From positions 685,724-749,723 of the forward strand of contig JAFKFM010000006.1 in the NCBI GenBank assembly GCA_017308135.1: a stretch of DNA of 64,000 nucleotides, in the 5' to 3' direction. The notes under the pieces were generated by a model, which saw only the letters and a list, made by a program, of their open reading frames with translations, was not told where the DNA came from and ran no database searches. This document shows, in pieces, positions 33,293 through 44,285 of this stretch. The position numbers and the translations under genes were made by a program. This DNA comes from Alphaproteobacteria bacterium. GTDB lineage: Bacteria; Pseudomonadota; Alphaproteobacteria; CACIAM-22H2. How positions within the stretch are numbered: the first letter of the stretch is position 1; every line of letters begins with the position of its first letter.

Positions 33293-34012
33293 CTAAGCGC
33301 GCTTCGCCCGCTCTTTGGCGAGCAGCCAGCGGCGGTACTCGTCCTGGGAGTGTTCCCAGGCCAGCCCAAGCGCCCGCTCTTTGGTGAGGCTGGGATCGGC
33401 GTTGCGGAGCTTGCGCGCGACGGCTTCGATCTTCGCCTCGATCTCCGCAATCTCCGCCCTCGCGCGCTTCGCATCGTCCAGGGCCGCGAGCGCTTCACCT
33501 TCGCCTTTCGCGACCGGCCGCGAGGCAACGCCATGCGCGGCGCGATAGCGGACATAGAGGCCGGCATCGAGTTCCAGCGCCCGCGCATAGCTTTGCGCGA
33601 AGGTCAGGCCGGGGTTTTCCGCCTGCACACGGCGCGCAAGCGCATCGATCTCGGCTTCGATCCCGGCGCGCGTGTTGGCCGCCGCTTCAGGCGTGCTGGG
33701 GCCAGAAGAGCGCCCGGCCTCGCGATCTTGCGCGGCCCGGTGCTCGGCATAGAGGCGGTTCACTTCAGGATCGTTACCGGCCCGCGCCCAAGCTTCCGAG
33801 ATCGTTTCGCCGGGCTTGCGCATGCCCTGCACCTTTTCGCTGATCTCGACGGCGATGCTCGAAGAGGAACGCGGGGTTTCAATGCGGCGAAGCGGGATCG
33901 TCGGCGCAGCCTTCGCAATCGGCGTGCGCCAACGCCAGCGGCGTTTGTCGATCTTCGCGTGAAGATCAGGGGCATCGCGTTCAAGCACTTCCAAAAAGCT
34001 CATGGCAGTCAT
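33293..34012 (-). CDS. Hypothetical coiled-coil protein (239 aa)
   Basis: Hydrophilic, Ala/Glu/Arg-rich. Internal similarity: AEHRAAQDREAGR, IEAEIDALARRVQAENPGLTFAQSYARAL and IEAKIEAVARKLRNADPSLTKERALGLA suggest a repeated helical unit of the type found in Mu-like prophage proteins. AGGAG precedes the ATG. No enzymatic motif. Confidence 0.6.
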   Translation of the reverse strand: MTAMSFLEVLERDAPDLHAKIDKRRWRWRTPIAKAAPTIPLRRIETPRSSSSIAVEISEKVQGMRKPGETISEAWARAGNDPEVNRLYAEHRAAQDREAGRSSGPSTPEAAANTRAGIEAEIDALARRVQAENPGLTFAQSYARALELDAGLYVRYRAAHGVASRPVAKGEGEALAALDDAKRARAEIAEIEAKIEAVARKLRNADPSLTKERALGLAWEHSQDEYRRWLLAKERAKRA

Positions 34013-34037
34013 TTGATTTTCTCCTGTGGTTTTACGT

Positions 34038-34685
34038 TCACTCCGCCGCGATGACGGCGGGCGGGACGATGCGCGCGAGCAACTCGGCCTGGGAGGCAGC
34101 GAGCGGGCGCGGGTCGCCGTGCGCGAAGCGCTCGAAGCCGAGCAAGCGCGCGAGGGCTTCGTTCTGCGCCGCGAGGGCGCATTTCACGGACCGCTCAGCG
34201 CGGAGGTTCTGTGAGGCCAAGCCTGTGACGTGTTCGAAGGTCGAAAGCGCAATGCCCACACGCTCGAAGTCGGCGAAAGCCTTCGCCAGTTCGGAAATGG
34301 CCGCATCGATCGTGCGCGCGATCTCGATGCGCTCGGCCGCGAGTTCGGCCGCCCGAGTGCGATCTTGCGCGTCTTGGGTTTGCTGTTCGCGGGCGCGCGT
34401 GATCGCCTCACGGCGGTCGTGATCTTCGACGACGGCGGCGAGTTCGCGCGCTTGCTCTTCGGTCTCGCGAATTTTGTTCGCGACCGAAAGATGGCGGCCG
34501 TCGAGATCGCGAAGCGACAAGGCCCCCACGTGGTCGCGCGGATGCAACGGCATCAGCGACCGGCGCTCGGCAAGGATTTGTGCCTCGGTCGCACGAAGAT
34601 CGCCAAGCGACCGCGCGAGGATTTCAAGACGCGCGCGAGCTTGCGCCACTTGGGAGGGAGAGGGGAGTTTTTCGACGGTGGGCAT
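34038..34685 (-). CDS. Hypothetical coiled-coil protein (215 aa)
   Basis: Almost entirely heptad-like helices (ARLEILARSLGDLRATEAQILAERR, KIRETEEQARELAAVVEDHDRR). AAAGGA lies 7 nt before the ATG at 34685. Likely a structural or regulatory element protein; no family recognised. Confidence 0.62.
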   Translation of the reverse strand: MPTVEKLPSPSQVAQARARLEILARSLGDLRATEAQILAERRSLMPLHPRDHVGALSLRDLDGRHLSVANKIRETEEQARELAAVVEDHDRREAITRAREQQTQDAQDRTRAAELAAERIEIARTIDAAISELAKAFADFERVGIALSTFEHVTGLASQNLRAERSVKCALAAQNEALARLLGFERFAHGDPRPLAASQAELLARIVPPAVIAAE

Positions 34686-34814
34686 GATCTGTCCTTTCAG
34701 GTTTTGAGAGAGAGCGGGGCGCCGCTTGACGCTGGCGAAAGAATCAAGCGGCGGCTTGCGCACGGCGCCGGGAAGCGCCGCCCCCATGCACGCCCGCCGA
34801 AAACGGGCGCACGA

Positions 34815-35669
34815 TCATTCGGCGGCAACATTGAGCCCGCCGTTGTCTTGATTTTCGATTGCGCCCCTGCACCAGCGCGCCGGATTTGTGATTCTGTGGG
34901 TGCCGCTATGCGGCAAGACGACGCGCTCCAGGGCGCTCAGCACCTTAACCAAATTCCCATACGGCGCGGGCGCGAGAAGCGCTTTGAACTCCGTTCTCTG
35001 GATTTCGGTCGGCGAGAACTCGGGAGAAGCAATCGAAAAGCCGTTCAGAAGCGAACTGACTGCATCGTCAATCGTGATGTTCCTAGGGACGATTTCCTTC
35101 AACTCGAAAACGCGATTACTATTCGTGGTGCTCTTCTTGACTTTGATGTTTTTACACATCGGCATGCCAGTTTCAGGAAGAGCGACAATCGACGGCCGTT
35201 CACGGCCGTGATCAACGACGCCGTCCTTTTTCGGGTCTTCCCGGTGTTTATCCTGGTGTTCTTCTTTGCGACGGACCTGCGTCGCTTCTGCGACGGTCGG
35301 CGCGTCGGTCACTGCGTCGCTCGTGTTATCGAGACGCTGCATTTCATGGTAATTCTTGATACGGATGACAGTCTGGCCTGCGTCGGCCGCTGCGACGATC
35401 AGCCCGTCAGTTTGAAGACGATCAAGAAACCGCCGTACCCCGGCCTCGCTCCACCCCCAGCGATCTGCCAGGTAGCGGGTCGAATGCGAGAGTTCGCCGC
35501 GTTCCAAGATGACAGTCTTATCGATGATATCGACCTTGTGCGGCTTCCAGCACGCCATCGAGACCAAATCGACAAATGCGGCGCGGCGGCACCAGCGCGG
35601 CGCGCGGCGATCCTGGAGTGCGGGATGCGCCAGAATCGCCCGGTCCACGATGAATTTGCCGCGTGCCAT
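34815..35669 (-). CDS. Winged-helix replication-initiator-like protein (284 aa)
   Basis: Residues ~50-115 read RGELSHSTRYLADRWGWSEAGVRRFLDRLQTDGLI then VIRIKNYHEMQ, the winged-helix pattern of phage/plasmid replication proteins and DnaD-like primosome factors. The middle is charged and variable; the C-terminal ~70 residues form a separate helical domain. Starts 9 bp after the HTH gene stop. Replication role inferred from the domain and context. Confidence 0.65.
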   Translation of the reverse strand: MARGKFIVDRAILAHPALQDRRAPRWCRRAAFVDLVSMACWKPHKVDIIDKTVILERGELSHSTRYLADRWGWSEAGVRRFLDRLQTDGLIVAAADAGQTVIRIKNYHEMQRLDNTSDAVTDAPTVAEATQVRRKEEHQDKHREDPKKDGVVDHGRERPSIVALPETGMPMCKNIKVKKSTTNSNRVFELKEIVPRNITIDDAVSSLLNGFSIASPEFSPTEIQRTEFKALLAPAPYGNLVKVLSALERVVLPHSGTHRITNPARWCRGAIENQDNGGLNVAAE

Positions 35670-35678
35670 TGGGGCGCC

Positions 35679-35900
35679 TTAAGCGGCGGCGTGGGTGTTG
35701 GGGATCACCGCGCCGATAGCCAAAAGGGCGTCGAGACTCTCGCGCAACACCACGCGGCGCGCGCCGATTTTCGCCGTGCGCAACGGGGAACCGGGAATGG
35801 CGAGGATGCGATAAAGGGTCGCGCGGCTCACGCGCGCATAGGCGGCGGCTTCGCGGATGGTCAGAGCGGCGGGCGGGATTTGGGTGGGGTCGTTCGGCAT
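35679..35900 (-). CDS. AlpA-like helix-turn-helix protein (73 aa)
   Basis: LTIREAAAYARVSRATLYRILAIPGSPLRTAKIGARRVVLRESLDALL is a MerR-type HTH_17 domain as in excisionases and AlpA regulators. Lying between integrase and replication-like genes, it probably controls excision or element gene expression. AAAGGAA precedes the ATG. Confidence 0.82.
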   Translation of the reverse strand: MPNDPTQIPPAALTIREAAAYARVSRATLYRILAIPGSPLRTAKIGARRVVLRESLDALLAIGAVIPNTHAAA

Positions 35901-35999
35901 GGGCGGCTATTCCTTTGCGGTTCGCCGCGTCGCACGGCGTCCGTAGAGGTTGCCCAAAATCACCTATCAATACCGGTCACAATGTGAGGGCCCGAAACG

Positions 36000-36467
36000 T
36001 CACCATTTATAGCGAGGCTTCGATTTCGCGATGCGTGCGCCAGTCGAGTTACTCACATTGCGAATGACGGGACCATGCAGGCCCGGAATGCCATCGGTCA
36101 GTGCAGAGACGGCATCGTCAATCGTCTCGGCTTTTTTGTTGCGGCCCGCGACCGCCCGGCGAATCGTCGCATCACGAAATTCGGAATGAGCTTCACGAAT
36201 ATGCTTGGCGTTAATGCCGAATGCGCCAGCGATATCAGCGGGCTTCCCGCGCTTACTTCCAACGGCAACGCCTAGCGCTATCGCCAATGATCCGCGAAGC
36301 CATTTCTTCGCTTCGCGAGCGATCTCACCTTTCGTCCCAGACAACAGCGCTTCAATCAGAATGAAGGGATTGCCGGTTGCCCGATAGCGGCGCAGCAATT
36401 CCTTTGCGTATGCCTTCTGCGCTTGGCCTCGAATTTTCGACTGCACGATCTTCGCATCACTTGCCAT
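36000..36467 (-). CDS. Hypothetical protein after the integrase (155 aa)
   Basis: Mostly helical, basic (MASDAKIVQSKIRGQAQKAYAKELLRRYRATGNPFILIEALL); AGAFGINAKHIREAHSEFRDATIRRAV may form an HTH. Its ATG lies inside the integrase 3' end (11-nt overlap), so it is co-expressed with it. Family unknown. Confidence 0.6.
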   Translation of the reverse strand: MASDAKIVQSKIRGQAQKAYAKELLRRYRATGNPFILIEALLSGTKGEIAREAKKWLRGSLAIALGVAVGSKRGKPADIAGAFGINAKHIREAHSEFRDATIRRAVAGRNKKAETIDDAVSALTDGIPGLHGPVIRNVSNSTGARIAKSKPRYKW

Positions 36468-37728
36468 TGCGCGCCCCAATCGAAACGACTTTCCCCCGCT
36501 TCGGTTTCTCCATCGCCGGGCTGGTCGCAAACTCCGCCCATTCGGCCATCAGCTTGCGGCGGCGCTCGAAGAAATCGCTGCGCTGATACGCGGCCTCAAC
36601 CTCGTCACCGTTGGCATGCGCGAGTGCGGCTTCCGCTATCTCACGCGGATAGGCAGTCTGTTCGGCGGTCCAAGTGCGGAAGGTAGAGCGGAAGCCGTGC
36701 GGCGTGATGATCCCGCTCAGTTCCATTCGATTGATGAGCGCCAACATGGCGCCATTCGACAGACCTTGCCCCGGCACACCGAAAACATAGTGATCGGCGG
36801 AGAGTTCGATCTTCTCCTCTTTGCGCAGCGCGAGTTGCTCTTTCAGGATTGCGATAGCCTCAGCGGATAGGGGCACACGATGCTCGCGCTTCGCCTTCAT
36901 CCGCGATGCGGGCACGCGCCACTCGCGCTTTTCTAAATCGATCTCGCTCCAAGTCGCGCCGATGATCTCGCCGGTCCGCGCAGCGGTGAGGATCGCGAAG
37001 CGGAGCGCGCGCGCGGCTTCGCCGGGCTGCGCCCTTAGCTTCGCCATAAACTCCGGCAAAGCCGCATAGCCAAGCGACGCATGATGCAGCACCACGCGCA
37101 CCTTGCGCGGGTTCGGCAAAAGCACTTGCAGATGACCGCGCCAGCGTGCCGGGTTTTCGCCCGTTCGCTTTCCCTCAACGCGGGCCGCATCAAGGATGGT
37201 TTCAATCCGGCCGCGCACGCGACGCGCCGTTTCGGGCTTGGACACCCAAACTGCGTTGAGTAATTCCAGCACCATCCCGGTATCAACGTCCGCGACAGAC
37301 ACTTTGCCAATGGTGGGGAAGGCGTAGGCTTCGAGGGTCGCCAGCCATTGCGCGGCGTGCTTTTCGTTGGCCCACTCCGCCTTGCGGCGACCGATGAACG
37401 TGCGCGCAAAACTCTCGAAGGTCGTCGCACGCGCCTCTTCGGCGGCGCGCTCTGCATCTGCCTTAGCGCGCTCGCCAAGGGGATCGCGCCCCTCTGCGAG
37501 AGAGGCCCGCGCCATTGCCGCGAGTTCGCGGGCGCGGGCTAAGGAAACGTCGCCCGCGTTGCCCAGACCCATTTCTCGGGCCTTGCCAGCGATCATGTAG
37601 CGCAGCGTCCAAGCCCGGCCGCCGTGGGGGTAAACCCGGAGCCCCAGGCCCCCGCCGTCGCCGTAGAGACCGGGCTCCTTGATGGCAGCAATCCGTTTCG
37701 GATTGAGCTTGTGAAGTTGCCGCGCCAT
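36457..37728 (-). CDS. P4-type tyrosine recombinase (integrase)
   Basis: 423 aa. An N-terminal DUF4102 domain (LNPKRIAAIKEPGLYGDGGGLGLRVYPHGGRAWTLRY), then a core-binding region and a catalytic domain with the Arg in LTAARTGEIIGATWSEID, HGFRSTFRTW (H-x-x-R) and the C-terminal AALAHANGDEVEAAYQRSD carrying the His and the nucleophilic Tyr. The full tetrad is visible, so it should be active. It faces away from tRNA-Ser with its start about 150 bp from the tRNA 3' end, the usual geometry for tRNA-integrating islands. GGGGCGG precedes the ATG. Confidence 0.93.
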   Translation of the reverse strand: MARQLHKLNPKRIAAIKEPGLYGDGGGLGLRVYPHGGRAWTLRYMIAGKAREMGLGNAGDVSLARARELAAMARASLAEGRDPLGERAKADAERAAEEARATTFESFARTFIGRRKAEWANEKHAAQWLATLEAYAFPTIGKVSVADVDTGMVLELLNAVWVSKPETARRVRGRIETILDAARVEGKRTGENPARWRGHLQVLLPNPRKVRVVLHHASLGYAALPEFMAKLRAQPGEAARALRFAILTAARTGEIIGATWSEIDLEKREWRVPASRMKAKREHRVPLSAEAIAILKEQLALRKEEKIELSADHYVFGVPGQGLSNGAMLALINRMELSGIITPHGFRSTFRTWTAEQTAYPREIAEAALAHANGDEVEAAYQRSDFFERRRKLMAEWAEFATSPAMEKPKRGKVVSIGARNGK

Positions 37729-37745
37729 GTGTCCGCCCCACTTTT

Positions 37746-37766
37746 GGTCCACAAACCGATCCACAA
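37746..37766 (+). repeat. Paired GRTCCACAA direct repeats, integrase end
   Basis: GGTCCACAA at 37746 and GATCCACAA at 37758, 12-bp period, same orientation as the left-end pair, about 110 bp from the att core. Proposed integrase arm-type sites. Confidence 0.55.
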
Positions 37767-37876
37767 ATCGGATTGAGCTTGCCCGAGACGCCTTGGAGCG
37801 GCAAGGCATCGGAAGCACGTTTTATTGGGGTTTTTGGAGGCACCCCGGACGGGGTGAGACGCTGAGAAACAAGAAG

Positions 37877-37966
37877 TGGCGGACAGGGTGGGATTCGAAC
37901 CCACGATACCGTTGCCGGTATTTCAGTTTTCGAGACTGACGCCTTCAGCCACTCGGCCACCTGTCC
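37877..37966 (-). tRNA. tRNA-Ser (CGA)
   Basis: 90 nt with encoded CCA. Acceptor GGACAGG pairs with CCTGTCC; anticodon stem TCAGT/ACTGA with loop CTCGAAA, giving anticodon CGA (decodes UCG); a long variable arm (ATACCGGCAACGGTAT) typical of class II tRNA-Ser; T-arm GTGGG TTCGAAT CCCAC. Its 3' end is the integration target of the neighbouring element. Confidence 0.97.
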
Positions 37967-38031
37967 GCAACGTCTTCGCGGTCTCGAAGGGCCGGGAACC
38001 TAACCCCGAACGTCCCGCCGGGCAAGTGTCG

Positions 38032-39045
38032 TCATTCGCCTTTGGAATCCGGGGCTTCGTCGACGCGGTGGGTCAGGATTCGGGGGTTGATCCCGTTCGC
38101 CAACACCCAGGCGAGCGCCACGCACAGGCCGAACACGAAGGTCAGCGCGTGGGTGAGGATGGCGAAGGCGAGGGCGGCTTCCGCCGGCACGCCGAAGATC
38201 GACAGCGCGAACACCGCCGCCGCATGGAACACGCCGATCCCGCCGGGGGCGGCGGGCACCAGGAAGGCGAGCGAGATCACCGCGACGGTGAAGATCGCCA
38301 TGGTCGGGCGCAGATCGGGCAGGATCGCGTCCATGCCGAAATAGAAGGATGCGGCGATCAAGCTCCAAATCGCGGCCGTCCACAAGACGGCGCCCAGCGC
38401 CACGCGCGGCCTGGCGAGCACGCTCAACCCGTCGAGCAAATGGCCGAGCGGCGCGATCAGACGCGCTGGCAAGAAACGCGCGGCCAGGCGCAACGCAAAG
38501 CCGCGATATCGCAAGCCGATCGCGAACACGACCAGGCTTGCGATCAGCGCGGCCGCGAAAATCGGCACGCCTTGCGAAATCGTTGCCGGCATCTGCGACA
38601 TGCGCGACATCGCGATCAGCAGCAAACCCAGCGCGCCGAACAGATCGCACAGCCGGTCGAGCACGATCGCCGAGGCGCCGCTGCCCGCCGGCACGTTGGC
38701 GCGCTTGTGCAAAAGCCAGATCATCGCGACTTCGCCCGCGCGCATGGGCAACAGCGAATTGACCGAGTTGCCGACCGCATGCGTGCCGAAAGCGTCGTTG
38801 ACCGTCAGCCGGTTGCCGTGGCCGGTCGCGCGCACGAACATGCGCATGCGCATCGGCCGCACGGCGAGCCACAGGCCCCAGATCGCCAGCATGGCGGCAA
38901 GTTCGGGCAGCGAGGCGCCCGCCAATTCCCGCCCGACCGTTTTCCAGTCGACCAGCAGGGCCAGCCCCGCCACAGCGGCCAGGGTGACGGGGATCCAGGC
39001 CCAGCGCAGCAGCCGGGCCGCTCCCGAAGGGGCGGTTTGGGTCAT
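38032..39045 (-). CDS. Lysylphosphatidylglycerol synthase/flippase TM-domain family (UPF0104) protein
   Basis: 337-aa inner-membrane protein with about eight helices. Family marks: [43 protein letters not shown] and [21 protein letters not shown]. It lacks the MprF synthase domain. Such proteins are putative lipid flippases or glycolipid exporters. The start at 39045 (MTQTAPSG) avoids a Pro-rich upstream extension. Confidence 0.88.
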   Translation of the reverse strand: MTQTAPSGAARLLRWAWIPVTLAAVAGLALLVDWKTVGRELAGASLPELAAMLAIWGLWLAVRPMRMRMFVRATGHGNRLTVNDAFGTHAVGNSVNSLLPMRAGEVAMIWLLHKRANVPAGSGASAIVLDRLCDLFGALGLLLIAMSRMSQMPATISQGVPIFAAALIASLVVFAIGLRYRGFALRLAARFLPARLIAPLGHLLDGLSVLARPRVALGAVLWTAAIWSLIAASFYFGMDAILPDLRPTMAIFTVAVISLAFLVPAAPGGIGVFHAAAVFALSIFGVPAEAALAFAILTHALTFVFGLCVALAWVLANGINPRILTHRVDEAPDSKGE

Positions 39046-39146
39046 CGAAGGCCGGGGTGTAGCAGGGTTTGCAGGTCCTGTCCGCAATCGACTATACTTG
39101 GCCGATCAAGCGCTTAACGGGTGTGTGCCGACACCCCCTTGCGCGC

Positions 39147-39174
39147 TTGACAGGCCCGAGAACCCGCGTATATT
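39147..39174 (+). promoter_or_regulatory. Sigma-70 promoter of rplU-rpmA
   Basis: TTGACA (39147-39152) and TATATT (39169-39174) with a 16-bp spacer, close to consensus, leaving a leader of about 110 nt before rplU. This leader is the usual place for L21 autoregulation. Confidence 0.8.
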
Positions 39175-39289
39175 CCGCGCCCTCACGCCGCGAGGGCCCT
39201 TCAAGGCTCGTCGCGGCCGGTTTTTTGCGCGGTTTCGTCGTCCTTGGCCCTTCGGCCGCCCGGATACGCGGAACCTGGAGAACGGCAAG

Positions 39290-39604
39290 ATGTACGCAGT
39301 CATCCGCACCGGCGGCAAGCAATACAAAGTCGCCAAGAACGACGTCGTCGTCGTCGAGAAGCTGGCCGGCGAGGCCGGTAAGACGGTCGAACTGAGCGAC
39401 GTTCTGATGGTCGTCGACGGCGCCACCGCCAAGGTCGGCGCGCCGACGCTGGCCGGCGCTTCGGTCACCGCGACCGTTCTCGAGCAAGGCAAGGGCGACA
39501 AGGTCCTGGTCTTCAAGAAGCGCCGCCGCAAGAACTCGCGCCGCAAGAACGGCCATCGCCAGTTCGAAACGACGCTGCGCATCGTCGACATCAAGGTCGC
39601 CTGA
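39290..39604 (+). CDS. rplU: 50S ribosomal protein L21
   Basis: 104 aa starting [14 protein letters not shown], with [15 protein letters not shown] near the C-terminus as in L21. Binds 23S rRNA domain I. First gene of the conserved rplU-rpmA-obgE group. Confidence 0.97.
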   Translation: MYAVIRTGGKQYKVAKNDVVVVEKLAGEAGKTVELSDVLMVVDGATAKVGAPTLAGASVTATVLEQGKGDKVLVFKKRRRKNSRRKNGHRQFETTLRIVDIKVA

Positions 39605-39617
39605 GGGAGCACGAGCT

Positions 39618-39890
39618 ATGGCACATAAAAAAGCAGGCGGTTCTTCCCGCAACGGCCGCGATACCGAAGGCCGGCGCCTTGGGTTGAAGCGCGCGGGCGG
39701 CCAGACCGTCCTCGCCGGCAACATCCTCGTGCGTCAGCGCGGCACGGTCTACGTCGCCGGCAAGGAAGTCGGCATGGGCCGCGACCACACGCTGTTCGCG
39801 CTGAAGCCGGGCAAGGTGAAGTTCCACAAGGCCGGCGGCAAGACGATCGTCTCGATCGACGTGGCTCCGGTGCCGGCCGCCGCCGAATAG
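39618..39890 (+). CDS. rpmA: 50S ribosomal protein L27
   Basis: 90 aa, [20 protein letters not shown] opening, whose N-terminal tail reaches the peptidyl transferase centre. The rest ([19 protein letters not shown]) is typical. 13 bp after rplU. Confidence 0.97.
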   Translation: MAHKKAGGSSRNGRDTEGRRLGLKRAGGQTVLAGNILVRQRGTVYVAGKEVGMGRDHTLFALKPGKVKFHKAGGKTIVSIDVAPVPAAAE

Positions 39891-39924
39891 GCGCCGCCGA
39901 CCCTTCGCCACGAACGGATTACGG

Positions 39925-39955
39925 AAGGGGAGCGGCCGGCAAGGCCGCTCCCCTT
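39925..39955 (+). terminator. Stem-loop between rpmA and obgE
   Basis: AAGGGGAGCGGCC and GGCCGCTCCCCTT form a perfect 13-bp stem with a 5-nt loop, followed by CTTGCATTT. Partial termination would lower obgE relative to the ribosomal genes. Confidence 0.7.
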
Positions 39956-39966
39956 CTTGCATTTAG

Positions 39967-42167
<2,201 letters not shown>

Positions 42168-42246
42168 AAGCATTGCGCCCCATCCGACCGTGCGCCGGCG
42201 ATTTGCCGCCGCCCGCCCTTCGCCGTAAAGTTGCCGGATAACGATC

Positions 42247-43542
42247 ATGACGCCCGCCGAACCCGCCGCCACGAATTCGACCGACCTGGACCTCAAGGCG
42301 ACGATGCTCGCCATGGGCAAGCGCGCGCGCGAAGCCGCCGCCGTGCTCGCCCAAGCGCCGACCAAGGTCAAGAACGCCGCGTTGCGCAACGCGGCCGACA
42401 AGCTGCGCGCCGCGACCGACGCGATCCTTGCCGCCAATGCGCGCGACATCGCCTTCGCGATGGAGAACGGCAATTCGGCCGCGATGGTCGATCGCACGCG
42501 CCTCGATCCCAAGCGCGTCGAAGCCATCGCCAAGGGCTTGGAAGACGTCGCCGGTTTGTCCGATCCCGTCGGTTCGATCCAGGCGGGCTGGACGCGGCCC
42601 AACGGCTTGCTGATCAGCCGCGTCGCCGTGCCGATCGGCGTTATCGGCATCATCTACGAAGCGCGGCCCAACGTGACCGCCGACGCGGGCGGGCTGTGCT
42701 TGAAGTCGGGCAACGCGTGCATCTTGCGCGGCGGCCAGGAAAGCTTCGAATCCTCAATGGCGATCGTTGGTGCCATGCGCGCGGCCCTTGCCGCCAACGG
42801 CTTGCCGGAAGACGCGATCCAGTTCGTCCCCACGCGCGACCGCGCGGCGGTCGGGCATTTGCTGAAGCTCGACGGTTACGTCGATACGATCGTGCCGCGC
42901 GGCGGCAAGTCGCTGATCGAGCGCGTGATGAAGGAAACGCGCATTCCGGTGATCGCGCATCTGGAAGGCCTGTGCCACAGCTATGTGCACGAATCGGCCG
43001 ATATCGAGATGGCGCGCAAGATCGTGATGAACGCGAAGATGCGCCGCGTGTCGGTGTGCGGCGCCACCGAAACGCTGCTGATCGACCGCACGGCGTTGGC
43101 CACGCACGGCCCTGCGATCCTCGACGATCTGATTTCGGCGGGCTGCGAAATTCGCGGCGACGACGACGTGCGCAAGCTCGACACGCGCGTCGTGGCCGCG
43201 ACCGAGGCCGATTGGACGACCGAATATCTCGACGCGATCCTGGCGGTGAAGACCGTCGCCGGGCTCGACGACGCCATCGCGCATGTGAACAAGTACGGCT
43301 CGCACCATACCGACGCGATCATCGCGGGCGACAAGGATGCGGCGGACGCGTTCCTGCGCCGTGTCGATTCCGCGATCGTGCTGCACAACGCGTCGACGCA
43401 ATTCGCCGACGGCGCCGAATTCGGCTTCGGCGCCGAGATCGGCATTTCCACCGGCCGCCTGCCGCCGCGCGGGCCCGTGGGCGCCGAACAGCTCACGACC
43501 TATAAGTACGTGCTGCGCGGGGCGGGTCAGACGCGGCCGTGA
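42247..43542 (+). CDS. proA: Glutamate-5-semialdehyde dehydrogenase
   Basis: 431 aa; reduces glutamyl-5-phosphate with NADPH. Seen: GVIGIIYEARPNVTADA, KSGNACILRGG, the catalytic Cys in HLEGLCHSYV, and AEFGFGAEIGISTGRLPPRGPVG. Follows proB after 79 bp. Its stop overlaps the nadD GTG start. Confidence 0.96.
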   Translation: MTPAEPAATNSTDLDLKATMLAMGKRAREAAAVLAQAPTKVKNAALRNAADKLRAATDAILAANARDIAFAMENGNSAAMVDRTRLDPKRVEAIAKGLEDVAGLSDPVGSIQAGWTRPNGLLISRVAVPIGVIGIIYEARPNVTADAGGLCLKSGNACILRGGQESFESSMAIVGAMRAALAANGLPEDAIQFVPTRDRAAVGHLLKLDGYVDTIVPRGGKSLIERVMKETRIPVIAHLEGLCHSYVHESADIEMARKIVMNAKMRRVSVCGATETLLIDRTALATHGPAILDDLISAGCEIRGDDDVRKLDTRVVAATEADWTTEYLDAILAVKTVAGLDDAIAHVNKYGSHHTDAIIAGDKDAADAFLRRVDSAIVLHNASTQFADGAEFGFGAEIGISTGRLPPRGPVGAEQLTTYKYVLRGAGQTRP

Positions 43543-44183
43543 CCTTGCCTTCGCCCGGTCTGGTGTTGCCGCTTCCGGCGTTGGGCCGACGCCCTCGCAA
43601 ACGCATCGGTTTGCTCGGCGGGTCGTTCAATCCCGCGCATGACGGGCATATCCATATCGCGCGCGAGGCGTTGAAGCGCCTCGACCTCGACGAAGTCTGG
43701 CTGCTCGTCAGCCCGCAGAACCCGCTGAAAAGTGCGCGCGACATGGCGCCGCTCGCCGTGCGTTTGGCGGGGACGAAGGCGCAATGCGCGGCCGATCCGC
43801 GTTTGCGTGCCCTCGCGCTCGAGACCGCAATGGGCACGCGCTACACCGCCGATTCGCTTGCCGTGCTGCGCCAGCGTTTCCCAAAAACGCGCTTCGTCTG
43901 GCTGATGGGGGCCGACAATCTCGGCCAGATCCATCGCTGGCAGAATTGGCGGTCCATATTTCACGCGATGGTCATTGCCGTCTTCGCGCGCCCCGCGTAT
44001 GATGTCAAAGCATTGGCCGGAAAGGCGGCGCGGGCGTTATCCACAGCCCGGGTCGCGCCTTCGCGGGCGCGGTCCCTGGCGGCGTTCGATCCGCCTTCCT
44101 GGACGTTCTTCCCCGTCCGGCACCACCCGGCCTCCGCCACGCGGCTGCGCGCACTTACCAAACGCGCGAAACCGGGGCGGTAG
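43539..44183 (+). CDS. nadD: Nicotinate-nucleotide adenylyltransferase
   Basis: 214 aa, NaMN to NaAD. Nucleotidyltransferase motif GLLGGSFNPAHDGHIHIA (T/HxGH) near residue 25, WLMGADNLGQIHRW, and the closing HPASATRLR resembling the ISSTxIR motif. The GTG start overlaps proA (GTGA). The alphaproteobacterial N-terminal extension is present. Confidence 0.94.
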   Translation: MTLPSPGLVLPLPALGRRPRKRIGLLGGSFNPAHDGHIHIAREALKRLDLDEVWLLVSPQNPLKSARDMAPLAVRLAGTKAQCAADPRLRALALETAMGTRYTADSLAVLRQRFPKTRFVWLMGADNLGQIHRWQNWRSIFHAMVIAVFARPAYDVKALAGKAARALSTARVAPSRARSLAAFDPPSWTFFPVRHHPASATRLRALTKRAKPGR

Positions 44184-44285
44184 GCTCGGTCGACGGACGT
44201 GAAGCATGATTGTTCCGGGCGTTCCCGGCACGGTCGATGCAGAGAAAACCGTCGTCGTCACCCGAGCCTGTCGAGGAGAGCGAAG

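Larger units (their letters stand above)
29257..37890. mobile_element. Integrative element at tRNA-Ser, about 8.6 kb
   Basis: Bounded by 16-bp direct repeats (29257-29272, 37875-37890). A P4-type integrase at one end is adjacent to tRNA-Ser(CGA), and both ends have internal 9-bp paired repeats. Right-hand genes form a minus-strand run: integrase, unknown, AlpA-like HTH, winged-helix replication-like, coiled-coil and small unknown proteins. The left part holds AT-rich cargo of unknown function. No capsid, terminase, relaxase or transfer genes are recognised, so it may be a phage satellite-like or simple genomic island needing a helper. Confidence 0.7.

Noticed and set aside
37698..37781. 14-nt direct repeat TCGGATTGAGCTTG, 70 bp apart, at the integrase start
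   Set aside because: One copy is in the integrase coding sequence; could be a small duplication, with no clear functional meaning.
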